DNA of 64,000 nucleotides from Natronorubrum sulfidifaciens JCM 14089. Lineage in GTDB: Archaea; Halobacteriota; Halobacteria; Halobacteriales; Natrialbaceae. Of this stretch, positions 16,470 to 25,934 are shown one piece after another. The translations under genes and the position numbers were made by a program. Numbering within the stretch: position 1 is the first letter of the stretch; each line of letters opens with the position of its first letter. The notes under the pieces are model-generated. The model saw only the letters and a program-made list of their open reading frames with translations, did no database searches and was not told the origin of the DNA. Location of the stretch: NCBI RefSeq assembly GCF_000337735.1, contig NZ_AOHX01000030.1, positions 55,285-119,284 of the forward strand. Reading direction: 5' to 3'.

Positions 16470-19400
16470 CTACATGAAATCTTCGATGCCCGACTGCTTG
16501 TTCTTGTCATTTTCGAAGATGCTCTCGAGCGAGCGTTCTAAGACCTCGAGGCGCTGTTTCGTGTAATCGCGGCAGTCGTACTCGTCGGCGACCTGAATCG
16601 CCGTCTGCATGTACTTGTTCACCGAGCCCTCGTGGACGGTGAGGTTGACCCGACCACCGCATTCGCGACAATCGCCAGTCAACGGCATCCGCCGGAACTT
16701 CTCGCCACAGTCGAGACAGCGGGTTTCCTGTCGCGAAAAGGCACGGAGGTTGCCGATCAGATCCGGCAGGAAGTGGCCTTCGATAACCCGTTCGGCAACG
16801 TCAGTCTCGTCGACCGACTCGAGTTTGCGCGAGAGCTCGAGCTGGGCGTCCATCTTGTCCATCATCGAGCCCAGTGTCTTGTAGGCGGAGAGGTCGGGCC
16901 CCATCGCGATGTCGGTGGTGTCGTGAGTGTGCTCGAAACCGGTGTACTCGCCGTCGGTGCCGAGGGTGTCCTCGCCGATCTGGATCTCGACTGATTCGGG
17001 ATCGGCCTGCTCGCGGGTCGCCAGATAGAACTCACGGGGATACTGCGAGACGATGTCCATGTTGTGGGCCTCGTCGTCGATCTCGGAGGGATCGATTCGC
17101 GAGGACATGACGAGGGGAGCGTCCATCTTCCCCCCACGCTGATCTGGCAAGAACGATTTGCTAAAGTTAAGCAATCCGTCAAGCAGCAACATGACGCAGT
17201 CTTCGTCGCCGTCACATTGCTTTTGGGACATGTTGTTCGCGACAAGCGAGTGTGTCTCGGAAACGGTGAGACAGTACACTGAGTCGACAGTCGATTCGAC
17301 ATATTCGACCGACGAAATCGATTCAACGAGATACGCGTCGTCGCCGCCATCAAAGACGCGACGACCCGTTGGCACGATATTCTCGACGTGTGACTGCAAT
17401 CGACTGTCTTTTCGAGACAAGTGAAAGCCCACAGTCTCAGCGAACTGCATCGCGTCCTCGGACGATATCTCGAGGACGTACGATGTCGCAGTCATCGACG
17501 GATCGTCGATTTCATAGAATTCCGGGAACTTCTCACAGAGGGGAACCGGGTCGGTGATCGTAACCCGGCCACAGATTCCGAGCCGGCTCAGTAATGCGAG
17601 GAGGTCTTCTTTGAGTTCGCTACTGACTGTGGTTGCTGAGACCAACAGCGCGTTTGCATCGACACCGCCGTCGCCGCTGAAATAGCCTCGAAGATAGGCA
17701 GCGATAACCTCGTCGGCTGCATCGAACAGTGGCTGTGGAACACGTTTGGTCTCGGCAAAGATTCCCGCCTCGAGCACCGAATCGAAGAACGCACGGAGAA
17801 GTCGCCCCGAAGCGGTTACTTTGGCGTCGTTTTCGTGGTACGGTTCGACACCGAACTCGTCCCGAAGCACATCGACGTAGAACTCGCGAGCCTCGGCTTC
17901 GGTGCCACAGATCGTCGTTTGATGAATCGTGCCTTTCGGCGTCGCTTGTGCTCGGGCGAATCCTTCGGCAGCGTAGTAGCCAAGCAACGTTCCAACGCGT
18001 TCGTTGAGTGTAACGTGTCGATCGATTTCGGTCCGGTCGTGTCGCATCCCAAGACTGACGTCGTCCGGAACGAACTCGAGGAAGGCCTCGCGAGAGTCGA
18101 ACAGGTCGAGCAACAGATCAGCAGGGAAACTCTCCCGATACAGATAGTTACTGAACGTTTTCTTGCTCAGTCCGAAGTAGTCGGCCGTGCTCGTAAGCGG
18201 ATAGAACGTCCCGTCCCACTCGGGGCTGATCGTCTCCTCGAAGCGTTCGTACAGTCGGTCCTTCTCGAGTCCTTTGATCATCAGCCGAGAGCTGTCGACA
18301 GTGTCGATATCGAGGAATTCCTCGAGAAGGTCAAAGGTGTGCGGTTCGGTGTCTGTATCGACGATGTCGAGGTGTTCGGGGACGACCGCGTGATCCGCCG
18401 TCGTGAGTTCAGACGCCCGTTTCGACCGGAGTTCCCCATCTTCGTAGACGTGGACGTCGTGATCAGGAGTGAGCGTGATTTCGCGGCCACTTCGCGTCTC
18501 GTAGCGAACGAGATGGTCCGGTGCTGGATGTTTTGAGACCGCTTCAACCGGCTTTCGTGAAAGGCTCCCGGCATCATCAATCGACGGAACGGTGACGTTC
18601 CCATCGAGTTCCTGAACGAGCGTTCCGAAGTCGTCCTGTTCGGGATCAGTTAACCGGGTTTCGACGAGCGTCTCGATCGGTTCGTGATGCCACTCGTCGG
18701 CTTCGTCCTGATACCAGACTTTTGTCTCGGGATGGAAGCAGTTGCGTCGCTTGGCGGCGTGAAAGTACGGATGTGCGTAGCCGACGGCTGCGGTCGTAAA
18801 ACCAATCACTCGTCCGACAGTTGCCGCGCTCGTGTGCGGTGCCATTCCGAACACCAACTCGCCGACGAGGTCCTGTCGGTCCTCGAACTCGTAGAACCGC
18901 TCGAGGCCGTAGTACTGCTCGAGCAGATCGTCGATGAAGGCGGCAGTCTGCAGCATGAACTCGGCTGCACCATCCGAGAGGACGATATCCTGGACTTTGA
19001 GTTCGACCAGCTGGTCCTCGTGGGTCAGTGGGTCGCCGTGGATGTCTTCTTCGTAGCCAAGTGCCTGCAGCTGGCCGACGTCGATATCGAGTTCGCTGGC
19101 CCGAACCGACGTGACGGGCAGGTCGGTCATGTCGTAGCGGATGGTGCCGTCTTTGAACGAGCTCACGTCGTGTTTCGCGCGGAGGACCCCTTTCTCGATG
19201 GGCTCGGGGATTTTATTCGCGGAGGAGAGTCCCTTGACGCCTTTGAGGATCTCGAAGGCGTTCTCGCGTTCGCCAACCGACTCTAAGGCGTTGCGATACT
19301 CCTCGTGAATATCGACCTCGCGAGATTCGACACAGGTGGCCTCGCGGTCACACCGGCCACACTCGACGCGGCCGGCTTCGTCGGGTTCGATTCGCTGGTC

Positions 19401-21629
19401 GCAGTCGGGACAGCGATAGTCGGGAGTCGTCCGGGTGTTACAGTCAGGACAGCGGTTCTTGAACGTCTCTGTCTCGCAGTTCGGACAGCGTTGGCGACCG
19501 ATCTGAACCTCGACGACGCCGGGCGTGTCCGACATCGTCTCGGTGTGTTTGGCCGCGTTGGCGACGTTGCGCTGTGCGCCGCCGGCTTCGCCGATGGGAA
19601 ACAGCGTGTGGACCGGCGGGCTCAGATCGCGCCGTTCGGATTTCTCGGGCCGACCCATTCGGTTGCCGATCCGTGTCGGCGCGCGTTCGCGGACCTTGAA
19701 GGGGGCAACCTCGTTGACCGCCTCGATGGCGTTGTCGCCCTCGGCCTCGTGGCCCCACGTGCGAGCGCGCTCGGAGAGGTCGTCGCTGCTCCAGGTGCGC
19801 TCGAGTTCGATCGTCGACGCCTGTTCGTGCCCCTCGGGGTCGAGTGTCGCCCCGTCAGTGACCGCTTGTCGGGGCTCACACCCCAGTGTGCGGGCGAACG
19901 GTCGCCAGTCGTCGATCTCGATCCGCCCCGCGTCTTCGCGCTGGCGGTGTTCGATGATGAGCGCCTCGAGAGCGTCTCGAGTCGACGCCGTGTACTCGAG
20001 GACGAGCGTGCCGTCGTCGTCGGCATCATCCTCGACTCGGCCGTCGGCAACGGCGTCGGCGAGGTCGCAGTAGTGATCGACCGAGAGATCGTGCCAGAGA
20101 TAGGTGTACTGGGGATGGAGCGGAGCGTCGTACGCCATCGCCCACTCGAGGGCCTGCTCGGCCTCGGGGAACTCGAGGTCGATTCGGGGGTCGTCCTCGA
20201 GTGCCTGTATGTCTGCACCCGCGGCGTCCATGTCCTGAATCCACCACTCGGAGACGTAGGAGGCGGGAGCGAGCGGATGGTTGTTCTCGACGAACTCGCC
20301 GTAGTTGACCAGATACTCGCCGGTGTCTAAGATCTTCTCGACGCCGTTTCTGATCTCGAGGGCCTCTTCGGGATCGTCGATCCGGCGGACGTCGCCGTTT
20401 GCCAGTTTGACCGTGGGGCCGTCGATGCTGTCGACGGGGATGATCCCGTGGGCTTTGCCGGGGCGTTCGGTCTTGATCTGTGTTCCCGTCGCGAGGAAGT
20501 CGTCGACCAGATGCATCGTCGCGGGGTGGATGCCGCCGGTCGCAAAGCCGTGGTTACGCGCCCGGCCGTACCGGAGTCGAAAGCCGCCCTTGGCGCTTGG
20601 ATGGGAGAACACGGGCCGGCCGGCGATCAGGTCGCGAAGGAACTTCGCCGACGGCTCGGCTCGTGGCGGGCCGTCCGACTCGGTGTCACTGTCGTCGTCC
20701 GCCGACTCGGCGTCGTCGTCGCTCTCGTCCGACTCGTCGTCGCCGTCGCCCGCATCGGCGTCTTCCTCGTCTGCAGCGCCGCCGTCGGCAGTGTAGTTGC
20801 CGTCGATTAAATCCTGAAGCCACGGCCAGTCGACCTCATCGAGGTTTCGGGTGTAACGCTGGATCTTGGGGGCTTTGAGCGCGATCCCCTCCCCGAGGAC
20901 GAGACACATCCCACCACGGGCGCTGTTGGTGTCGACGCGCTCTAAATCACGGAAACCCGAGACCTCTTCGTCGCCGGTGGCCTCCCCGTCGAGCATGATC
21001 GGGAGGTTCTTCGCGATGAACTTGGCCTCCTTCGCTTTCGGCGTATACTGGAGCCCGGTTTCCTTGTCGTAGAGAGCGATCTCTTCGGCGTAACGTTCGA
21101 TCTCGTCCTGTCTGGCGTTGTACTGTTCGACACCGACGAGCGCGCGCGTGTAGTCGGCCACAAGGACGGAGAGTGCCTGTGCTGTCCCACCCGCCGAACG
21201 GATCGGCCCGGCATAGTAGACGTTGACGAACTCGGTGCCGTCGTCGTTCTGGAGGAGTTCGACCCGGTCGATCCCTTCGATGGGGGCGGCGACGACACCC
21301 TCGGTCAGGAGCGCGACTGCCGTTCGAACCGCGCCTTCGATCTTCCCTGCTTTCGTCTCGTAATCACCAACTCTGCCTTCGGCGAAGTCTTCTGCGAGTT
21401 CGAGGGCAGCCTCCTCACGGGACATCTGTCCCTCGAGTTCACGCACTCGCTCGGCGACGCCGTCGATGCCGAGGATGTTCTCGACGCGGTCGGCCATGTC
21501 CTTGGCGACCGGAATTTCGACTTCCGGTTCCGGGTCGCCGCCGCGTTGTTTGGCCCGCTCGGCGACGTCGAACGCCTCGTCTAACTGGTCCTCAAGGCGC
21601 TGGAAGTATCGGGTATCTTCCTCGCGCAT
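16470..21629 (-). CDS. polC: DNA polymerase D large subunit (DP2) with intein
   Basis: 1719 residues including a 508-residue intein, leaving about 1211 for the mature catalytic subunit of the archaeal replicative polymerase PolD. It starts MREEDTRYFQRLEDQLDEAF and has an acidic linker rich in Asp/Glu/Ser near 280-330. Zinc-ribbon cysteine groups are near 750-815 (CPNC, CPDC, CGRC pairs) and again near the C-terminus (CLDCGEKF, CRECGG). The catalytic loop NCDGDEDCVMLLLDGLLNFS is split directly before its first Cys by the intein. The PPC-domain gene ends one base upstream, so the two form an operon. Confidence 0.97.
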   Translation of the reverse strand: MREEDTRYFQRLEDQLDEAFDVAERAKQRGGDPEPEVEIPVAKDMADRVENILGIDGVAERVRELEGQMSREEAALELAEDFAEGRVGDYETKAGKIEGAVRTAVALLTEGVVAAPIEGIDRVELLQNDDGTEFVNVYYAGPIRSAGGTAQALSVLVADYTRALVGVEQYNARQDEIERYAEEIALYDKETGLQYTPKAKEAKFIAKNLPIMLDGEATGDEEVSGFRDLERVDTNSARGGMCLVLGEGIALKAPKIQRYTRNLDEVDWPWLQDLIDGNYTADGGAADEEDADAGDGDDESDESDDDAESADDDSDTESDGPPRAEPSAKFLRDLIAGRPVFSHPSAKGGFRLRYGRARNHGFATGGIHPATMHLVDDFLATGTQIKTERPGKAHGIIPVDSIDGPTVKLANGDVRRIDDPEEALEIRNGVEKILDTGEYLVNYGEFVENNHPLAPASYVSEWWIQDMDAAGADIQALEDDPRIDLEFPEAEQALEWAMAYDAPLHPQYTYLWHDLSVDHYCDLADAVADGRVEDDADDDGTLVLEYTASTRDALEALIIEHRQREDAGRIEIDDWRPFARTLGCEPRQAVTDGATLDPEGHEQASTIELERTWSSDDLSERARTWGHEAEGDNAIEAVNEVAPFKVRERAPTRIGNRMGRPEKSERRDLSPPVHTLFPIGEAGGAQRNVANAAKHTETMSDTPGVVEVQIGRQRCPNCETETFKNRCPDCNTRTTPDYRCPDCDQRIEPDEAGRVECGRCDREATCVESREVDIHEEYRNALESVGERENAFEILKGVKGLSSANKIPEPIEKGVLRAKHDVSSFKDGTIRYDMTDLPVTSVRASELDIDVGQLQALGYEEDIHGDPLTHEDQLVELKVQDIVLSDGAAEFMLQTAAFIDDLLEQYYGLERFYEFEDRQDLVGELVFGMAPHTSAATVGRVIGFTTAAVGYAHPYFHAAKRRNCFHPETKVWYQDEADEWHHEPIETLVETRLTDPEQDDFGTLVQELDGNVTVPSIDDAGSLSRKPVEAVSKHPAPDHLVRYETRSGREITLTPDHDVHVYEDGELRSKRASELTTADHAVVPEHLDIVDTDTEPHTFDLLEEFLDIDTVDSSRLMIKGLEKDRLYERFEETISPEWDGTFYPLTSTADYFGLSKKTFSNYLYRESFPADLLLDLFDSREAFLEFVPDDVSLGMRHDRTEIDRHVTLNERVGTLLGYYAAEGFARAQATPKGTIHQTTICGTEAEAREFYVDVLRDEFGVEPYHENDAKVTASGRLLRAFFDSVLEAGIFAETKRVPQPLFDAADEVIAAYLRGYFSGDGGVDANALLVSATTVSSELKEDLLALLSRLGICGRVTITDPVPLCEKFPEFYEIDDPSMTATSYVLEISSEDAMQFAETVGFHLSRKDSRLQSHVENIVPTGRRVFDGGDDAYLVESISSVEYVESTVDSVYCLTVSETHSLVANNMSQKQCDGDEDCVMLLLDGLLNFSKSFLPDQRGGKMDAPLVMSSRIDPSEIDDEAHNMDIVSQYPREFYLATREQADPESVEIQIGEDTLGTDGEYTGFEHTHDTTDIAMGPDLSAYKTLGSMMDKMDAQLELSRKLESVDETDVAERVIEGHFLPDLIGNLRAFSRQETRCLDCGEKFRRMPLTGDCRECGGRVNLTVHEGSVNKYMQTAIQVADEYDCRDYTKQRLEVLERSLESIFENDKNKQSGIEDFM
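17217..18740 (-). mobile_element. DP2 intein with LAGLIDADG homing endonuclease
   Basis: Residues 964-1471 of the precursor. Block A is CFHPETKVWY with catalytic Cys1; block B has TPDHDV; the endonuclease motifs are LLGYYAAEG and YLRGYFSGDGGV; block F is VYCLTVSETHSLVANN. The C-terminal junction reads MSQKQ then extein Cys, so the usual penultimate His and terminal Asn are Lys and Gln. Removing it restores the uninterrupted active-site sequence RRNCDGDEDC. Codon choice looks AT-richer than the host gene. Gln-terminated inteins are known at the polymerase-II site of Pyrococcus. Confidence 0.95.
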
Positions 21630-21630
21630 A

Positions 21631-22050
21631 TCAGAGCCAGAGGTCGAGGTCGGTGGTCTCGTCGTGTTCGCGCACTAACTCCTCCTCAAAGACGCGCATG
21701 TAGACCTCACCAGCCCAGACTGTCGCCTCGTTCAGGTGGCCCGCGACGGCGGTACCCTCGGCGTCCGAGAGGACGGCGTGGGTGTGTGCGAATCGGTCGC
21801 CATCGAGCAGGGAAACGTTGCCAACACAACTGGCGACCTCGAGTGGCTCGTCGAACTCGATCGGATAGTACTCACAGTCTTTTTGGTCGTAAAACCAGAC
21901 TTCGGCGTCCTGGACCGCACCGAGGGCGCTAAACCAGGCCGCGTCGGCGTCGATGTCGTTTGCAAGCGACTCGATCTCGGCCCGCCAGTCGGCACCCGTC
22001 TCGAGGCGGGCGATATACTCGGCATCCGTCTCGACCGCCCTGTAGTTCAT
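21631..22050 (-). CDS. PPC/DUF296 domain protein
   Basis: 139 residues from MNYRAVETDAEYIARLETG. The PPC (DUF296) fold is marked by IESLANDIDADAAWFSALGAV, the EVWFYDQKDCEYYPIEF strand, VGNVSLLDGDRFAHTHAVLS and HLNEATVWAGEV. In other groups the domain occurs with AT-hook DNA binding; alone it forms trimers of unknown role. Its stop is one base before the polC start, indicating cotranscription and translational coupling. Confidence 0.9.
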   Translation of the reverse strand: MNYRAVETDAEYIARLETGADWRAEIESLANDIDADAAWFSALGAVQDAEVWFYDQKDCEYYPIEFDEPLEVASCVGNVSLLDGDRFAHTHAVLSDAEGTAVAGHLNEATVWAGEVYMRVFEEELVREHDETTDLDLWL

Positions 22051-22248
22051 ACGTATTATCACTGGGGCCAGAACAAAAATCGCTCCGGTCTTCGGCCCGC
22101 CGGCTTGATCCCCCCCGTTCCGGACGGCATCACTGGCCGTGGCGGCGTACAACGGTGGACGAAACTGTACAGATACGGGCACAGTAACAGCTTCTTGTGT
22201 GGTGTAGTTCCCTGCTACCAATATGCATGGAACGTGTCCCTCAGCAAG

Positions 22249-23844
22249 ATGGTACACGATCAGTTCACCGCCACGCGACGGCGGGTTCTCACAACAGGTG
22301 CAGCGGTCAGTGCAGCCGTGGTTGCTGGCTGTATTGGTGGGGACAACGGCACCGGGGACGGCCTGCTGTATACGCAGGAAGTGAGCCCGGACGGTGACTT
22401 CGACCCGGTCGTCGCCTTCGACGCCTACAGCGCCCAGATCAACAACCTCGTCTACAACGGGTTGTACGAGTACGACTTCGATCTGGAGCTCCAGCCCAAG
22501 CTCGCGGCCGGCGAACCCGAGGAGGAACGCGACGGCGAACGCTACATCGTCGAACTCGTCGACGGTGCTGAGTTCCACAACGGCGACCCCGTCACCGCCG
22601 AGGACGTCGTCCACTCGCTAACCGCGCCGGTCGAAGAGGAGACACAGAACATGCCGACTTACCAGATGATCGACGTCGAGAACACCGAACCCGTCGACGA
22701 GGGGACGGTCCAGATCGACCTCGAGCATCCCTACGGCGCGTTTACCGAGATTCAACTCGCCGTAGCGGTCGTCAACGCGTCGGTCAGACAGGAAGACACC
22801 GACGCGTACAACACCGATCCGGTGGGGTCGGGACCGTTTACGTTCGTGGACTGGGCCTCCGACGAGTACGTCGAGATCGAGCGTTGGGACGACTACTGGG
22901 GCGATCCCCAGCCCGAACTCGAGTCGGTCCGGTTCGAGGCGGCCGAAGACGACGCCGGCCGGGTGTCGCAGATCCTCGCGGGCGATACGGACGCGATCGC
23001 AACCGTCCCGCCGGAAGACTGGGACCAACTCGAGGGCGAAGACGGCATCGAGGTCTACCGGGCAGAGAGTCCGTCGTACATGTACGTCGCGTTCAACTGC
23101 AACGACGGCGGAACGACCGATCCGGACGTCCGCCGTGGCATCGCACACGCGTTCTCGCTGGACGACTTCGTCGAACAGAATCTGGGCGAGAGTGCAACCG
23201 CACTCGAGTCACCGATTCCGCCGATCGTGGACGAACTGGGCTGGGAGTTTCCCACCGACGAGTGGGCAGAGACATCCCCCGGATACGATCCCGAGTTGGC
23301 ACAGGAGTTGCTCGATGGGGCCGCACCCGACGACTGGAACCCGACGATCATCGTCCCCCCGGACGACGTCCGGATCGCACTCGGCGAACAGATCGCGTCC
23401 CGACTGGACGAACTCGGCTACGACGCGGAGGTCCAGAGCCTCGACTTTGCGACGCTTGGCGAGACCTACGTCACCGGCGATGCGGACGACTACGAAATGT
23501 ACATCCTCGGCTGGACCGGCGGCCCGGACCCGGACGTCTACCTCTACAACCTGTTCCACGAGGACAACGAAGGAATCGCACAGGGACACTTCTACGAGGG
23601 CAGCGACGACTTCCACGACGACATCATGGCAGCCCGTGAGAGCGTCGATCAGGACGAACGTCGCGAGCTGTACATCGACATCGTCGACGAAATCGTCGAG
23701 GAGGTGCCGGTGATCGCCGCCTACTCCGAACACAACACGATCGCGGCGCAAGACTACGTGCAGGGTCTCGAGCCCCACCCATCGGTGTCGTACAACCCGC
23801 GGCTCGTCTCCGACGAGACCACCGTCAGTCTCGAGGACGGGTAA
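22249..23844 (+). CDS. dppA: Peptide ABC transporter substrate-binding lipoprotein
   Basis: 531 residues from ATG 22249. The N-terminus carries a Tat signal (ATRRRVLTTGAA) ending in a lipobox with Cys28 (VVAGCIGG), so it is exported folded and lipid-anchored outside the membrane, as usual in haloarchaea. The mature part is an SBP_bac_5 family binding protein (LVYNGLYEYDF, LVDGAEFHNGDPVTAEDVVHS, DPVGSGPFTF). First gene of a five-gene importer; in-frame codons before 22249 lack a better start. Confidence 0.93.
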   Translation: MVHDQFTATRRRVLTTGAAVSAAVVAGCIGGDNGTGDGLLYTQEVSPDGDFDPVVAFDAYSAQINNLVYNGLYEYDFDLELQPKLAAGEPEEERDGERYIVELVDGAEFHNGDPVTAEDVVHSLTAPVEEETQNMPTYQMIDVENTEPVDEGTVQIDLEHPYGAFTEIQLAVAVVNASVRQEDTDAYNTDPVGSGPFTFVDWASDEYVEIERWDDYWGDPQPELESVRFEAAEDDAGRVSQILAGDTDAIATVPPEDWDQLEGEDGIEVYRAESPSYMYVAFNCNDGGTTDPDVRRGIAHAFSLDDFVEQNLGESATALESPIPPIVDELGWEFPTDEWAETSPGYDPELAQELLDGAAPDDWNPTIIVPPDDVRIALGEQIASRLDELGYDAEVQSLDFATLGETYVTGDADDYEMYILGWTGGPDPDVYLYNLFHEDNEGIAQGHFYEGSDDFHDDIMAARESVDQDERRELYIDIVDEIVEEVPVIAAYSEHNTIAAQDYVQGLEPHPSVSYNPRLVSDETTVSLEDG

Positions 23845-23882
23845 CGCCTCCGACACCTGAACTGAACCCACCCGGCAAACGA

Positions 23883-24881
23883 ATGGGACTATTCAGATAC
23901 ACGATCTTCCGGCTGCTGCAGGCGATCCCCGTCTTGATCGGGATCTCCATCATCACGTTCGCGCTGGCGAATCTGGCTCCGGGCGATCCCGTCCGGCTCA
24001 TGCTACAAGGGCAGGAAGTCGACGAAGAACTCATCAGGACGATCGAGGCACGCTACGGGCTCGACCAGCCGGTCCACGTCCGCTACTGGAACTACATGAC
24101 CGGGCTCGTTCAGGGCGATCTGGGCTACAGTATCCACCGTCGCCGCCCGGTCGCCGACCTCATGCTCGAGCGGGCCGGCCCGACGCTGTTGTTGGTGCTG
24201 TCGGCGTACGTCTTCGCGCTCGCGACGGCGATCCCGCTGGGCGTGCTCGCCGCGAAGCGACGGAACAAGCCAGCCGACCACGTTTCGCGGATCGTCGCGC
24301 TCGTCGGCGTCAGCACGCCGTCGTTCTGGATCGGCATCATGCTGATCATCGTCTTCGCGGTCCAACTCGGTGTCCTGCCCTCGGCCGGGCTGGTGTACCC
24401 GTGGCAGCCGCCCGAGGCGGCGGGTCACAGCGGCTACATCGAACACTGGATCGAGTCGATCAGACACCTGATCCTGCCGATGATCGCACTCGGCACGCTC
24501 CAGATGGCGACGCTGATGCGGGTCGAGCGAACGCAGATGATCGAGTCGTTACAACAGGAGTACGTCACACTCGCCCGTGCCTACGGCGTGCCCGAACGGA
24601 CGATCCTCCGCAAGCACGCGTTCCGGTCGGCACAGCTCCCCATTATCACGATCGTCGGGCTCAACCTCTCGACGGCGCTGGGTGGTGCGGTGTTGATCGA
24701 GACCGTCTTCGCGATCAACGGGATGGGCCGGCTGTTCATCGAGGCCATTCAGCAACTGGACTACCAGCTCGTGATGGGGATTACGATGGTGCTCGGGGCG
24801 ATCTTCGTGATCGGCGTCGTCATCACGGACATCTCCTATGCGTACATCGATCCGCGAGTGACCTACGGTGATCGTGAGTGA
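23883..24881 (+). CDS. dppB: Peptide ABC transporter permease (DppB/OppB type)
   Basis: 332 residues, six predicted membrane spans. The N-terminus FRLLQAIPVLIGISIITFAL and LAPGDPVRLML are typical of the OppB branch. The EAA loop that contacts the ATPase is around YVTLARAYGVPERTILRKHA. Follows dppA by 38 nt. Confidence 0.95.
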   Translation: MGLFRYTIFRLLQAIPVLIGISIITFALANLAPGDPVRLMLQGQEVDEELIRTIEARYGLDQPVHVRYWNYMTGLVQGDLGYSIHRRRPVADLMLERAGPTLLLVLSAYVFALATAIPLGVLAAKRRNKPADHVSRIVALVGVSTPSFWIGIMLIIVFAVQLGVLPSAGLVYPWQPPEAAGHSGYIEHWIESIRHLILPMIALGTLQMATLMRVERTQMIESLQQEYVTLARAYGVPERTILRKHAFRSAQLPIITIVGLNLSTALGGAVLIETVFAINGMGRLFIEAIQQLDYQLVMGITMVLGAIFVIGVVITDISYAYIDPRVTYGDRE

Positions 24882-24893
24882 GTATGACCGGAG

Positions 24894-25931
24894 GTGAGTA
24901 CCACGATGGCGACAACTGAATCACAACTCGAGGACCAAGAGCCGGGCGCACACGCAGAAGGTGACACGGCTGACGAGGCGGTCGAAACGCGTGTCGGCTG
25001 GCGATACACCCTCGCGAAAGTCAGACGCGACGCGACGGCCCGAATCGGGTTCTACATCGTTGCGATCGTCCTTTTCATCGCGGCCTTCGCCGCCGTCGAC
25101 AGCAACCTCTCGCGGCTGACGTTCGGTGCCGTGTCGGATTACGCCGCGGCCGAGGCGCTCCCGATCTTCGACCATCCGACGCGGATGCCGCCACCGGGCG
25201 AGGGCAATCCGAACCAGCCGCCGGCGTTTCTCGACGGAGGCACGCTCTCGAGTCCGCTCGGGACCGACCCACAGGGCCGTGATTACTTCACCCGTGTCAT
25301 CTACGGCTCGCAGGTATCGGTCAGCGTCGGGATCTTTTCGACCGCGATCGGGCTGATCGGCGGGACGATCATCGGCTCCGTCGCCGGCTACTACGGCGGC
25401 CGGATCGACGACGTGTTGATGCGGGCCGTCGAGACACTGTACGCGATCCCGCCGCTCGTCCTGATCATCGTCTTCATCGTCTTCATCAGCGGTGGCAGCC
25501 CCGACATCCGCTTTGCCGTGGTCGGGGTGGGGCTGACCTTCATTCCCGTGTTCGCCCGGATCATCCGCAGTCGCGTGCTGTCGGTTCGGGAGATGGACTA
25601 CATCGAGGCGGCCCGCGCCGCCGGCGTCAAAGATCGAAACATCATCCGCAGACACGTTATCCCGAACAGCTTCGCACCCGTGATGGTGTACGCAACGTTG
25701 CAGATCGGCGTGACGATCCTGATCGTCGCCGGCCTCTCGTTTCTGGGCTACGGGGCCCAGCCGCCGACGCCCGACTGGGGCGAGATGCTGCGCATCGCCC
25801 ACGGGCGATACATGCACTCGAACATCTGGCTGTCGATCTGGCCCGGGCTGGCAATCCTCGTGACCATTATGGGCTTCAACCTGTTCGGCGACGGGCTACA
25901 GGACGCGCTTGACCCACGAATCAAAGAGTAA
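24894..25931 (+). CDS. dppC: Peptide ABC transporter permease (DppC/OppC type)
   Basis: 345 residues. An acidic cytoplasmic N-terminus of about 45 residues precedes the first span. Family motifs are LGTDPQGRDYFTRVIYGSQVS, the periplasm-facing GGSPDI region, the EAA loop DYIEAARAAGVKDRNIIRRH, and WGEMLRIA near the end. The start is GTG 24894, preceded by GGAGG-like sequence (24890-24893); ATG 24906 is an alternative that removes four residues. Confidence 0.94.
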   Translation: MSTTMATTESQLEDQEPGAHAEGDTADEAVETRVGWRYTLAKVRRDATARIGFYIVAIVLFIAAFAAVDSNLSRLTFGAVSDYAAAEALPIFDHPTRMPPPGEGNPNQPPAFLDGGTLSSPLGTDPQGRDYFTRVIYGSQVSVSVGIFSTAIGLIGGTIIGSVAGYYGGRIDDVLMRAVETLYAIPPLVLIIVFIVFISGGSPDIRFAVVGVGLTFIPVFARIIRSRVLSVREMDYIEAARAAGVKDRNIIRRHVIPNSFAPVMVYATLQIGVTILIVAGLSFLGYGAQPPTPDWGEMLRIAHGRYMHSNIWLSIWPGLAILVTIMGFNLFGDGLQDALDPRIKE

Positions 25932-25934
25932 CCC

